A stretch of DNA of 64,000 bases from Pseudomonas sp. FeN3W (lineage in GTDB: Bacteria > Pseudomonadota > Gammaproteobacteria > Pseudomonadales > Pseudomonadaceae), in assembly GCA_030263805.2 (NCBI GenBank), contig CP136010.1:372001-436000 (forward strand), given 5' to 3'. Below the pieces are notes generated by a model. That model was given only the letters and a program-made list of their open reading frames with translations. It was not told the origin of the DNA and did not search any database. A program made the position numbers and the translations under genes. This document shows, in pieces, positions 8,502-16,783 of the stretch (its first letter is position 1; each line of letters starts with the position of its first letter).

Positions 8502-9929
8502 TTACGCCGATTTAAGATGATCGCGAAGGGGAGTGACCTGGTCATAACAGCTCACGAACGCGGACTTTATCTGGCCCCGGATAGGTTCGACCTCAGCCAG
8601 CAGCTCATCGAGCAGCGCTTCCTGGCGCGCGATGTCTATAAGGTCGTCCTGAAGATCCACTTCTTTGGCTTCAACCGGGGGAAGGAGAACCTTCTCGTTG
8701 AAATAAGCAGGAGCAGGGGTTTTGCGGTGAATGGTGTTCTCGGTTCTGAACAGCTCGATCAGCGCATGGAGCATATGCTCTGCCTTGCCCTGATAGTTGG
8801 TAAAACGTTGGCCTGCGAGAGACTTGTTCTCGGCGAGCTCTTTTAGCTTGACGATGTCACGTTTGGCAGTTTCCAGGGTACTGTCTAGCGTCTTTTCAAA
8901 CCCCTCCTTTAAATCGCTCAGCTCATCGCGCACCAGCTCAACCTGACTGTCGTGCAGGGCGCGGGCTTCAATAACGCGGTTACTTGTGCTGCTGTATCCT
9001 GGGTAGATGTCACCCCAGGTGAGGCCCTTGACGAGCGCTAGGATTGAGAAGATCGCGCTCATCAGGAACAAGATGATCGAATCGATGCCGTGAAAGCCGA
9101 ACGGCGAAGCGAGCATAGTCTGATGGGCGATTGCCATGGCATCACCATCAAGAGTCACTACTGCAAACGCATCTCTTAGATGGGTGGTTATTAGGGCGAT
9201 ACCAAACAGTAGTGCCAGTGCAGCCAGCAAGCTGATTACACCGATAAACTTGGCAAAAGTGTTGACGTGCCACAGGTACTTCAGGCCCTTTTTACCTATG
9301 AAGAAGCCGCCAAGCACGTTGATCGCGGAGAGCATGCCCGCATAGACAAAGCCCTGCGCTAGGCCGCCGGCAAGCCCAGCCGAGAAAAAGTAAGCGTTCG
9401 CAGCGCCTTCCAGGATTACGAGCAGGGCGATAATGAGAATCCACAGCCAGCGGGAGAGAGCACCCATGGGCTGCTTAGGCTCACGATCTAAGCGATTCTT
9501 GGCCTTGAAAAGCTCTAGCTGTGTTGTCAGCCGCTGAGCTTCGGCATCAAGCTGATGCAGTTCATGATCGTGAGAGGCAATCACATCATTGGCGCGTCGC
9601 TTGAATTCTTCCGATGACTCGCGGGCGCGGTTGATATCCTTGGTGACGTCAAGCTCTGACATATGCCGCTTCAGATACACCATATGATCGTGCGACCAGC
9701 CGATCACCTTGTGCCGGTATTCTTCGATACGCGACACGATGCGCTCTTCTATGGCACTGAGCCCCGTCTTGTCTTCCGGTGGGTTGTTGTGCACGCCCAT
9801 CCGCCGCGCCTCGTCCACGACGCCCAGCTCTTTTTTCAGCTCATCGAAATCCAGAGGGTAGAGGGCAGGATTGTCGCCACTGGCAGGGGTGGCCTGCATC
9901 CAGCCAAACAAAGATCTGACAATACCCAT
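8502..9929 (-). CDS. Polytopic coiled-coil membrane protein, first operon gene
   Basis: 475 residues with three parts. The N-terminal 160 residues are soluble and end in coiled coil (HDHELHQLDAEAQRLTTQLE). Residues 160-320 carry four or five membrane helices (WLWILIIALLVILEGAANAY, FVYAGMLSAINVLGGFFIG, KFIGVISLLAALALLFGIAL, IILFLMSAIFSILALVKGL). The C-terminal 150 residues are again helical, with coiled coil (HDSQVELVRDELSDLKEGFE). There is no signal peptide and I do not recognise the family. As promoter-proximal gene of the VWA, MotA-like and MotB-like operon it is probably a structural or sensing member of the same membrane complex. Confidence 0.75.
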   Translation of the reverse strand: MGIVRSLFGWMQATPASGDNPALYPLDFDELKKELGVVDEARRMGVHNNPPEDKTGLSAIEERIVSRIEEYRHKVIGWSHDHMVYLKRHMSELDVTKDINRARESSEEFKRRANDVIASHDHELHQLDAEAQRLTTQLELFKAKNRLDREPKQPMGALSRWLWILIIALLVILEGAANAYFFSAGLAGGLAQGFVYAGMLSAINVLGGFFIGKKGLKYLWHVNTFAKFIGVISLLAALALLFGIALITTHLRDAFAVVTLDGDAMAIAHQTMLASPFGFHGIDSIILFLMSAIFSILALVKGLTWGDIYPGYSSTSNRVIEARALHDSQVELVRDELSDLKEGFEKTLDSTLETAKRDIVKLKELAENKSLAGQRFTNYQGKAEHMLHALIELFRTENTIHRKTPAPAYFNEKVLLPPVEAKEVDLQDDLIDIARQEALLDELLAEVEPIRGQIKSAFVSCYDQVTPLRDHLKSA

Positions 9930-10175
9930 ACGTCCCTGTCCGAATATCGAGGATTAATCCGGGGCGATCAGACGCTTTTTTCAAGAAAACTTCAAGAGCG
10001 AGATACGCGTCTCGTTTTCATGACTAGCTAGTCACACATCGGGCCGAGGTGGAACCCGCTATCGTCTCGCGCAGGTGAAATTCTGACCAGATCTATGCAA
10101 TTGCATGGGCGATGAGGATCGGGCAGATTAGCTATCACTTATCTCCGAGCCATCGTACCCATGGAGGGTAACTGC
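9930..10175. promoter_or_regulatory. Divergent promoter region with palindromes
   Basis: This 246-base gap separates the four-gene minus-strand operon from the plus-strand small membrane protein genes and must hold both promoters. TGACTAGCTAGTCA (10021-10034) is a perfect 14-base palindrome. CGAGATACGCGTCTCG (9999-10014) has 5-base inverted arms. Either could be an operator; no regulator gene lies next to them. Confidence 0.45.
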
Positions 10176-10661
10176 ATGCGGGCTTTAACCAAGGAACAGG
10201 GAATGTTCGAGCTTACCTTGCTGAACGCTGAACACGCACAAGGGCAGCTCGACGACGTTCTGGTCGAAGGCCTAGCGCTTGGCATCCCCGCAGAGATTAT
10301 GACTCGGCTGAGCACTTTATGGAGTCTTACCAAGGTCTTCGCAGGCGAGGTAATCGCCATTGGAAGAATCATCGTGACGCAGATCTTTGCATTCTTAAGG
10401 TCGCACCCTGGTATCGCTATCGGTGTGTTGCTTGGGGCTGCGGTTGGTGCTTTAACAGCAGGCATTCCCTTTGTTGGCCCTATGCTAGCGCCTCTTGCGT
10501 CCAGCGTTTCGATGCTATCTGGCGCAGCTATTGGTTCGACGGTGGACGCAGGAAATCCCTCTAGCGACCTGCTTGTGGCAATCATTCAGCTGGCCAGAAA
10601 TTTCTTCGAACTTCTTCAGTCAATTTTTCTGGCTGTTCGAGATTACTACTCGGCGGGCTGA
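10176..10661 (+). CDS. Small glycine-zipper membrane protein
   Basis: The frame opens at ATG 10161, but that codon is part of the ribosome-binding site GGAGGG that precedes ATG 10176 by 7 bases, so the protein starts MRALTKEQGMFE (161 aa). The central region (IAIGVLLGAAVGALTAGIPF, then VGPMLAPLASSVSMLSGAAIGS) is a glycine-rich double hydrophobic hairpin typical of membrane-inserting small proteins. The C-terminal helix is amphipathic. It diverges from the channel operon, so it may be a related effector or an unrelated gene. No named family recognised. Confidence 0.65.
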   Translation: MRALTKEQGMFELTLLNAEHAQGQLDDVLVEGLALGIPAEIMTRLSTLWSLTKVFAGEVIAIGRIIVTQIFAFLRSHPGIAIGVLLGAAVGALTAGIPFVGPMLAPLASSVSMLSGAAIGSTVDAGNPSSDLLVAIIQLARNFFELLQSIFLAVRDYYSAG

Positions 10662-10669
10662 GGCGAAAT

Positions 10670-11317
10670 ATGGAAACCTATCTATCGAAGGTTCTGAGGC
10701 TTAGCCGAGCTCCGACTGAACATGCTCCGCGAAAAGATAATGTGGAGAGTGAGTCCGTAACTTCCTCAGACGAGCAGCAGGCCGAAGCTGCCAAACTGCA
10801 CTTGGCATTGAGTAAGCTGAAAGGGCGCGATCGTGTAGGCGTAGCGGGGGAAACTGCTGCAGTGGTCGGAAGCGCTGCCGCAGGTGCCGCTTTAGCTGGA
10901 AGCGCTGCTACCGCAGCAGGTGCAAGCACTTTACTCGGCTCCACTACTTTAGCTGGAGCGCTAGGTGGCGTATTCGTGACAGCGACTCCGATTGGCTGGG
11001 TCTTGGGTTCTGCTGTCGTGGCCAGTGCACTAGGTTATGGAGTAATGAGGCTGGTGCGCTCAGGTAGCAAGCAGGATAGCCTGCGAGAGGAAGTGAGTGA
11101 TCGGCTTAACGCACGAGCACGGAGTCTTGAAGAGCCGAGTCCCATTGATCGCGATCTAGAACTAAAGCGCTTGATTGATGAGCGAGTTGAGGCTGGCGTT
11201 ATCACTCCTGATGCTGCGCACCGAGTCGTCGTCCTAGTCGAAAAAGGTTATTTGAGTCGAGACCTCGCGGTAGAACGCATTCGGGCTATCGATTCAAATG
11301 GTTCTACCACAGACTAG
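10670..11317 (+). CDS. Glycine-zipper protein (215 aa)
   Basis: Begins 8 bases after the preceding small membrane gene and is probably co-transcribed with it. The N-terminal 50 residues are charged. Residues 55-130 are Ala/Gly-rich and hydrophobic (AAVVGSAAAGAALAGSAATA, VTATPIGWVLGSAVVASALG), again a membrane hairpin. The C-terminal 80 residues are charged and helical and look like a short SHOCT-like segment (LKRLIDERVEAGVITPDAAH). The sequence recalls phage- or defence-associated glycine-zipper proteins, but I cannot assign a function. Confidence 0.65.
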   Translation: METYLSKVLRLSRAPTEHAPRKDNVESESVTSSDEQQAEAAKLHLALSKLKGRDRVGVAGETAAVVGSAAAGAALAGSAATAAGASTLLGSTTLAGALGGVFVTATPIGWVLGSAVVASALGYGVMRLVRSGSKQDSLREEVSDRLNARARSLEEPSPIDRDLELKRLIDERVEAGVITPDAAHRVVVLVEKGYLSRDLAVERIRAIDSNGSTTD

Positions 11318-11403
11318 GGTAGTGCTTGATTAGAAACAGAACGCGGCGCAGACTCATCATCACGCGCTTTAATCTGACACCACTACCCAAGTGATATCGT
11401 TTT

Positions 11404-11859
11404 ATGGGCGACTTTTTCCGTTCAGCCTCATTTATCCTAACTGCCTCTGCAATTATTCTTTATTTCTTTTTGTGGCTGCTCGGTGGAAGGCGCTCAGGTA
11501 AGCCCAAAGAGGGCGTAACCACATGGGGCTTTCTATGGGGCGCTGTGTTTTCGGCATCTTTTTATGTGTTTGTTGCTGTTGGATGGTATCGGTATGGGTT
11601 TAAAAAAACGCTTTTGCTAATGTTCGTTTTCTTATTTGTAGTATATGCGCCGGGCCAGATTATCATTGATGAGTCGGATCGTTTTTTTGTAACGAAGCTG
11701 GTTTTAATTGGCGCGCATGCTTTAGGAGGAATAGTGATTTGCCGGTTTGATCAACGCTGGCGTTGCAGCGCAATGGAAAAAAGGTGCCAGTCGAAAGCTA
11801 GCGAGAAGGCTGCGGAAGTTCTGACTGGTGCAAACATTGGGGAAAATAAAGTCTCCTAG
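11404..11859 (+). CDS. Small polytopic membrane protein
   Basis: 151 codons. Four hydrophobic helices are visible: SFILTASAIILYFFLWLLGG, GAVFSASFYVFVAVGWYRYG, LLLMFVFLFVVYAPGQIII and VLIGAHALGGIVICRF. The C-terminal 30 residues are charged and cytoplasmic by the positive-inside rule. The Shine-Dalgarno signal before ATG 11404 is weak, and the local AT content is higher than average. No family recognised. Confidence 0.6.
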   Translation: MGDFFRSASFILTASAIILYFFLWLLGGRRSGKPKEGVTTWGFLWGAVFSASFYVFVAVGWYRYGFKKTLLLMFVFLFVVYAPGQIIIDESDRFFVTKLVLIGAHALGGIVICRFDQRWRCSAMEKRCQSKASEKAAEVLTGANIGENKVS

Positions 11860-12467
11860 CTACCTGCAACAGCCTACTAACGGCAATAGCCAAATTTTTC
11901 TTAAAGCCAGAAAATCGAATAACCATGGACGGAACCCACATGATCCCACCCTTGATGGCGGCCAAGCGTGGGCTGTACCAGCCCCGCACGATCTGTGTTT
12001 AAGCCTCATCTCGCTGCTTAGCATTGGCGAAGTAAAGACGCACGTCCCCGACAGGGGCACGCAAGGTTACCGACTGAAAAAATGGTGACGGGCTTTGGCT
12101 GGCATCGTTTCCACCGATGACCAATCGATAGATCGGAGCTCATTGCGTAAACCGACATCGATGCCTTCGCTAGTGACGCTTGCTTACCTAGCTGCTCCTG
12201 GAAGGAAAGTGGCCCACCAAGGGCAGCGGATGTTTCTAGTTGTTTGATCCCGCTTTCGCATGCAGTCACAACGTCCTTTGGATTTCTGCTTCACCTGTGA
12301 AAACTAGGTAACGGCCACTTGAGACTCACCGTTATGAGTCGCAGCTTCAGAACCGTAAGAATAAGAGGCGAAACCGTTGATGCAGCTTCGTTTTCTTATT
12401 GTTTATGGATTTTTAGACTAAGAGCTACATTCGTGATCTGCACGAGAGCTTTTCTTGAAGTGTAGGT
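11860..12467. other. Gene-poor stretch
   Basis: About 600 bases between the small membrane gene and the C-terminal remnant at 12468. It contains only short frames without ribosome-binding sites, including a 25-codon frame at 11925-12002 and an 83-codon minus-strand frame at 12018-12269, neither convincing. No RNA gene or mobile-element end was recognised. Confidence 0.45.
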
Positions 12468-12845
12468 TTAACTGGAAACTTGCACAGGCTTGCCGTCGAC
12501 TATCCTGTAGCTCCTTTGAGTGAGTGTTATGGGGTTCGACGTGAAACTCTCTACCGTTGTGATCTGAGTGATGTCCGATAGGTCTCCGATATTAAGCTCT
12601 AACGCCCCACGATCATTTAGTGCCTCTGGTTCAGCGCCAAAGCATAGGCGGTACTCTCGCTGCCAAGCATACTCAATCGGTTTACGAAATAATCCTATCG
12701 GGCCGCGGTAGTCGCTGAAGTCTACGTAATCGACCTGGCCGTACCCACCTTCAAAAAATGGAGAGTTATAAAGGTGAGGGTGAGTTGCAATAGCTTGTGA
12801 AAGCCTTGAACCGCCCCGGGAATTCCGGAGGCTCTTTGGTGTGAG

Positions 12846-13748
12846 TCATGCCGCTTGGGCCGACTCGGTAAGTTGCTGATAGTAGATCGCTTCGGCCTCT
12901 GCCGGCGGCATGTTCCCGATGGGCTCCAGTAGCCGTCGGTGGTTGAACCAGTCCACCCACTCCAGCGTCGCCAGCTCCACTGCCTCCCGATTCTGCCAGG
13001 AACGACGATGGATCACCTCGGCCTTGTACAGGCCATTGATGGTCTCGGCCAAGGCATTGTCATAGGAGTCGCCCACGCTGCCCACCGAGGGCTCGACCCC
13101 AGCTTCAGCTAGGCGCTCGGTATAGCGGATCGAGACGTACTGCACGCCACGGTCGCTGTGATGGATCAGGCTGCCCTGGCCGACCGGTCGGCGGGCATAC
13201 AACGCCTGTTCCAACGCATCGAGAACAAAGTCTGTGCGGGCTGAGCTGGACACGCGCCAGCCGACGATACGCCGGGCGAATACGTCGATAACAAAGGCCA
13301 CGTAGACGAAGCCCTGCCACGTGCTGACGTAGGTGAAGTCCGACACCCAGAGCGCGTTTGGCCGCTCGGCGCGGAACTGGCGATTGACCTTGTCCAGCGG
13401 GCACGGGGTGGCCTTGTCGCTGATCGTAGTCTTGACCGGTTTGCCGCGTACGACACCTTGTAGACCCAGTCGCCGCATCAGTCGCTCCACCGTGCAGCGG
13501 GCCACCACTACGCCTTCGCGCTTGAGTTGCCGCCAGACCTTGCGCACGCCGTAGACCTGGAAGTTCTCCTCCCAGACCCGCTGGATATGCCCGCTCAGTA
13601 CCTCGTCACGCCGTGTTCGCGGAGAACGCCGCTCGGGAGCGGCCTGGCAATGTGCATGGGCGTAGTAGGTCGATGGAGCGATCGGCAGTACCCGGCAGAT
13701 CGGCTCGACTCCATAAACCGCACGATGCTCATCGACGAACGCCTTTAT
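12846..13748 (-). CDS. IS3-family transposase OrfB (DDE integrase)
   Basis: The frame is open from within orfA to 12846. A GTG at 13547 would miss conserved sequence: the codons upstream of it read through KAFVDEHR, YGVEPICRVLPIAPSTYYAH and NFQVYGVRKVWRQLKREG, the normal OrfB N-terminus. The integrase core carries the expected acidic residues in WVSDFTYVSTW, HHSDRGVQY and SVGDSYDNALAETINGLYK. It is most likely made as an OrfAB fusion by a -1 frameshift near 13750-13790; independent initiation is less likely because no good start codon is present. Confidence 0.88.
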   Translation of the reverse strand: MKAFVDEHRAVYGVEPICRVLPIAPSTYYAHAHCQAAPERRSPRTRRDEVLSGHIQRVWEENFQVYGVRKVWRQLKREGVVVARCTVERLMRRLGLQGVVRGKPVKTTISDKATPCPLDKVNRQFRAERPNALWVSDFTYVSTWQGFVYVAFVIDVFARRIVGWRVSSSARTDFVLDALEQALYARRPVGQGSLIHHSDRGVQYVSIRYTERLAEAGVEPSVGSVGDSYDNALAETINGLYKAEVIHRRSWQNREAVELATLEWVDWFNHRRLLEPIGNMPPAEAEAIYYQQLTESAQAA

Positions 13749-14068
13749 GGCTTGAAGCGGCGGTCGAGCTCCGCCTGGGCAAAATACGCGGACGCCTTGC
13801 GCAGGATCTCGTTGGCCTGGCGCAACTCACGCACCTCACGTTCCAGCGCCTTGATCCGCTCGCGTTCGCTGCTGGTCTGGCCTTCACGTTTGCCAGTATC
13901 GCGCTCGGCCTGGCGTACCCAACGGCGCAGTGTTTCGGCGGTACAACCGATCTTGGCAGAAATCGAGCAAATCGCTGCCCATTCCGACTCGTGGTTGCCT
14001 TGATGCTCCAATACCAGTCGAACCGCTCGCTCGCGGACTTCCGGGGAGTACTTCGTCGTCGTCTTCAT
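13745..14068 (-). CDS. IS3-family transposase OrfA
   Basis: 107 codons from ATG 14068. The N-terminal helix-turn-helix (SPEVRERAVRLVLEHQ, IGCTAETLRRWVRQAERD) binds the terminal repeats. The C-terminal leucine-zipper-like coiled coil (RIKALEREVRELRQANEILR) mediates multimerisation. It ends AELDRRFKP, overlapping the OrfB frame. The length and motifs are normal for the family. Confidence 0.9.
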   Translation of the reverse strand: MKTTTKYSPEVRERAVRLVLEHQGNHESEWAAICSISAKIGCTAETLRRWVRQAERDTGKREGQTSSERERIKALEREVRELRQANEILRKASAYFAQAELDRRFKP

Positions 14069-14725
14069 GGCTCCATCCTCTCAAGAGTTGGAGCCTCCGG
14101 GAAAGCCGGGGCGGTTCACCTTATAGAAAACTCTACGTTGTCCGTAATACGAAGGACATGGGTTCCAAACTCTTGGAAACGCTCACTGAATTGCAGCATT
14201 CCGTTGTCGAGCCCCCAAATCTGACCGTCATGTCCGGCTGACACGGAACCCAGGCAGTACACCATGACGGTTTCAGCTCGAGGCAGATTCAGAGTCATGA
14301 TTGCCTCTGGGTTCAATACGATTTCGTCATGACCTTGAACCTGAAGCGCGAGTTCGCTGGCAACTCCATCCCTTATGCCAGAGCTGAGCTTAAGGTACAC
14401 ATTTTCAAGCTCGTCCCTTCGAAGCGCAGCGCCGGCCTCACCTTCAAGCTTCGCGAAATAGTCGACGCTATTCATGTACAGCAGACCACCCTGCAGCGCC
14501 TGTAATCGATCAAGATTAGCAACCTTGAATAGCATCCAACACTGCTTGTTTGGCGTGCGATCTGGTACCGCTTGCATCTGCACTTCACCAGATATCATCT
14601 TGCCCCCTGTTCTCTACAGATCATTGTTCATCCACAGCATGGGACTGACCGAGTCGCTCCGGTTTCGTAGATACGCTCAAGCCTCGAATACCCCTCCGTT
14701 AATCCACTACATGCCCGACCGCTTT

Positions 14726-14764
14726 TGGCGGAAAGCCGTCTTTCACAACGGCGACTACCGGCCA
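14726..14764. repeat. 39-base dispersed palindromic repeat, copy 1
   Basis: 38 of 39 bases match the reverse complement of 30840-30878. The unit holds inverted arms GCCGT and ACGGC around a short loop, flanked by GGC-rich outer arms, so it can fold as a hairpin. It is intergenic, upstream of nfxB. Its outer sequence CCGCTnTTGGC is also shared with the inverted repeats around the short recombinase at 21.8-22.5 kb. Confidence 0.75.
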
Positions 14765-14863
14765 ATAGCGGACTGTCACTCAATAATATCGAGCTGCGGT
14801 GGCGGCACATGTCACTGCCTGGGATTGAGCCAAACAGTTTGTACGCAGCCATGTGTCTAAGCA

Positions 14864-15418
14864 CTATCCAGCAGTTGACGCCCCATACAGGAACATCTGC
14901 TCAAGCGCGTTCAGCGAACTGGAACTGGCGGCGCGCCCGCGCCGCTCGGCGTCAACTATGCCGAAGATCAACGACAGGAATAGTTCGGTAAGCACCGACG
15001 CGCTGAGGTCAATTCGCAGCACTCCGGCTTGTTGAGCACGCAGGAAGAATGCATCCAGCGCCTGCATATAAGGCTGCCAATTGGCATCTTCATCCGGATC
15101 GAGGCTGTCCGGGGTGTAGTGGAAGGTCAGGAAGATCATCATCTCGCGGTGCATCAGGTGCTCGCTGAGCAGCTTGCGTATCGCACCCAGTGGCTCTGCA
15201 CTGTCCAGCTCGCAGTTGCTGATGATCTGGTTGAACACCTGCTCGGCATAGCTCATGAGCATGTCATCCAGATTGTCGCGGGTGCCACAGAAACGGTGCA
15301 GGGTTGCCTTGCTCACTCCTGCCGCCTCGGCCAGCTCCTTCACTGTCGCTCGAGGGCGATCAACGATGGCAACCGCCAGCGCTTTGAGGAGTCGTTCGTC
15401 TTGGGCAGTCAGGGACAT
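14864..15418 (-). CDS. nfxB: NfxB-like TetR-family repressor
   Basis: Divergent from the efflux operon. The frame reaches up to 15460, but ATG 15418 gives a start (MSLTAQDERLLKALAVAIVD) that lines up with remembered P. aeruginosa NfxB, giving 184 aa. The helix-turn-helix is RATVKELAEAAGVSKATLHR. The C-terminal ligand-binding domain has the family-typical ending (VDAERRGRAASSSSLNALEQ). In P. aeruginosa NfxB represses mexCD-oprJ and its own gene, and loss of function raises efflux of fluoroquinolones and other drugs. The same arrangement here makes the assignment strong. Confidence 0.9.
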   Translation of the reverse strand: MSLTAQDERLLKALAVAIVDRPRATVKELAEAAGVSKATLHRFCGTRDNLDDMLMSYAEQVFNQIISNCELDSAEPLGAIRKLLSEHLMHREMMIFLTFHYTPDSLDPDEDANWQPYMQALDAFFLRAQQAGVLRIDLSASVLTELFLSLIFGIVDAERRGRAASSSSLNALEQMFLYGASTAG

Positions 15419-15525
15419 CAGCAGGCCTCGGGGTGGTAACCGGTCAGGGGCAGAGAGCATTTCTTATTGTGTGCATTGTGCAGAAAACCCCTTTTCTTCA
15501 AAAGGAGAAGGTGATTTGCGCACAC

Positions 15526-15563
15526 AAGAGTCAAATGAGTCAATATTGACTCATTTGACTCTT
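15526..15563. promoter_or_regulatory. Perfect 38-bp palindrome, likely NfxB operator
   Basis: The sequence AAGAGTCAAATGAGTCAAT is followed immediately by its exact reverse complement, giving a 38-base perfect palindrome centred at 15544/15545. It contains four GAGTCAA half-sites, two in each orientation. It lies in the 192-base nfxB-mexC gap, 48 bases before the mexC ATG, well placed to control both promoters. Assignment to NfxB is an inference from position. Confidence 0.8.
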
Positions 15564-15610
15564 AAGGCGATCATTCTCACCCTTTCAAGCATTAGAGCGC
15601 CGGGTGAGTC

Positions 15611-16756
15611 ATGGGTAGGTTGCATGCAGTAGGAATAATCAGTGGGTTGGTCGTAGCGCTCGCAGGCTGCGGCTCCGCCAGCGAGCCAGAAGCCATCAAC
15701 GAGGAAGTCCGCCCGGTGGATGTTGCTGCGGTGTCGACCGAGACGCTGACGCTAACCTCGGAGCTGCCGGGGCGTATCGAGCCAATGCGGGTAGCCGAGG
15801 TGCGTGCTCGTGTAGCGGGCATCGTCATGCTCAAGCGCTTTGAAGAAGGTGCCGACGTGAAGGCCGGCGACCTGCTGTTCCAGATTGATCCGGCGCCGCT
15901 CAAGGCGGCAATGTCGCGCGCCGAAAGTGAACTGGCGCGGGCCCAGGCGGCTCAGCAGGAAGCCCAAGCGCGGGTGAAACGCTATGAGCCGTTGGTGAAG
16001 ATCGCGGCGGTCAGCCAGCAGGATTTCGACACCGCTACTGCTGACCTGCGCAGCGCCCAGGCCTCGGTACGCTCGGCTCAGGCGGACTTGGAGACCGCGC
16101 GACTCAACCTGGGCTATGCCTCGGTGAAGGCGCCAATCTCCGGCCGGATCGGCCGTGCGCTAGTCACTGAGGGCGCGCTGGTCGGCCAGGGTGACGCCAC
16201 TCTGATGGCGCGGATCCAACAACTTGATCCGGTCTACGTCGACTTCACCCAGCCGGTGGCCGATGCCCTGCGCCTGCGAGAAACGCTGAAGAGTGGCAAC
16301 CTCCCCGCCGGCCAGAGTCAGGCGCTAAGTCTGCGCATCGAGGGTACGCCTTACGAGCTCCAGGGCGAGTTGTTGTTTACCGACATTTCTGTAGATCGTG
16401 GCACTGGTCAGGTCTCGCTGCGTGGCAAGTTTGCCAACACCGACGGCCTGCTGCTCCCGGGCATGTATGTGCGCGTCACCGCTCCACAGGGTATTGAAGC
16501 CAACGCCATTCTCGTGCCGCAGCGCGCGGTACAGCGCACCAGTGATGGCTCCGCCCATGTGCTGGTGATCGGAGCCGATAGCCGGGTCGAGGCCCGCCAG
16601 GTGCAGACCGGCGTCATGCAGGGCTCGCGCTGGCAGATCAGCCAGGGCCTGGTCAGCGGCGATCAGGTCATAGTCGGAGGCCTCTCCGGCCTGCAGCCCG
16701 GAGCCAAGGTCGAGGCCCGTCACGCCCAGGATCAACAGCAGGCGGCGCGTCAGTAA
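15611..16756 (+). CDS. mexC: MexC-like RND efflux periplasmic adaptor
   Basis: 381-residue membrane-fusion protein linking the inner-membrane pump to the outer-membrane channel. The lipoprotein signal ends LVVALAGC, with the lipidated Cys at residue 20. Then come the beta-barrel and lipoyl segments (SELPGRIEPMRVAEVRARVA), a coiled-coil hairpin (residues 95-170; RVKRYEPLVKIAAVSQQDF) and a second lipoyl half (ASVKAPISGRIGRALVTEGA). The sequence closely follows remembered MexC. The ribosome-binding site is weak. First gene of mexC-mexD-oprJ, probably repressed by the adjacent NfxB. Confidence 0.92.
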   Translation: MGRLHAVGIISGLVVALAGCGSASEPEAINEEVRPVDVAAVSTETLTLTSELPGRIEPMRVAEVRARVAGIVMLKRFEEGADVKAGDLLFQIDPAPLKAAMSRAESELARAQAAQQEAQARVKRYEPLVKIAAVSQQDFDTATADLRSAQASVRSAQADLETARLNLGYASVKAPISGRIGRALVTEGALVGQGDATLMARIQQLDPVYVDFTQPVADALRLRETLKSGNLPAGQSQALSLRIEGTPYELQGELLFTDISVDRGTGQVSLRGKFANTDGLLLPGMYVRVTAPQGIEANAILVPQRAVQRTSDGSAHVLVIGADSRVEARQVQTGVMQGSRWQISQGLVSGDQVIVGGLSGLQPGAKVEARHAQDQQQAARQ

Positions 16757-16783
16757 GGCGAACAACGCCGCGAGGAATTCCCC

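Larger units (their letters stand above)
12807..14118 (-). mobile_element. IS3-family insertion sequence, 1312 bp
   Basis: The ends are inverted repeats beginning TGAACCGCCCCGG on each strand and matching over about 28 bases with a few mismatches in the middle. A 3-base target duplication CCT lies at 12804-12806 and 14119-14121. The element carries orfA and orfB in overlapping frames, the usual IS3 arrangement that yields a fused OrfAB transposase by -1 frameshifting. Both reading frames look intact, so it may still be active. It interrupts a hypothetical gene. Confidence 0.92.
12468..14598 (-). pseudogene. Hypothetical gene split by an IS3-family insertion
   Basis: The 5' part runs from ATG 14598 to 14119 (160 codons). 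Its apparent stop is the TGA supplied by the first bases of the inserted IS at 14118-14116. Removing the IS (12807-14118) and one copy of the CCT target duplication joins the frame exactly to 12803-12468, adding about 112 codons before a TAA and giving a protein of about 272 residues. The N-terminal part reads PDRTPNKQCWMLFKVANLDR; the restored C-terminal part contains GGYGQVDYVDFSDYRGPIGL. I do not recognise the family. The clean frame restoration indicates recent inactivation. Confidence 0.8.

Noticed and set aside
12018..12269. 83-codon minus-strand frame
   Set aside because: No ribosome-binding site, odd composition and no recognisable motif; left as non-coding.
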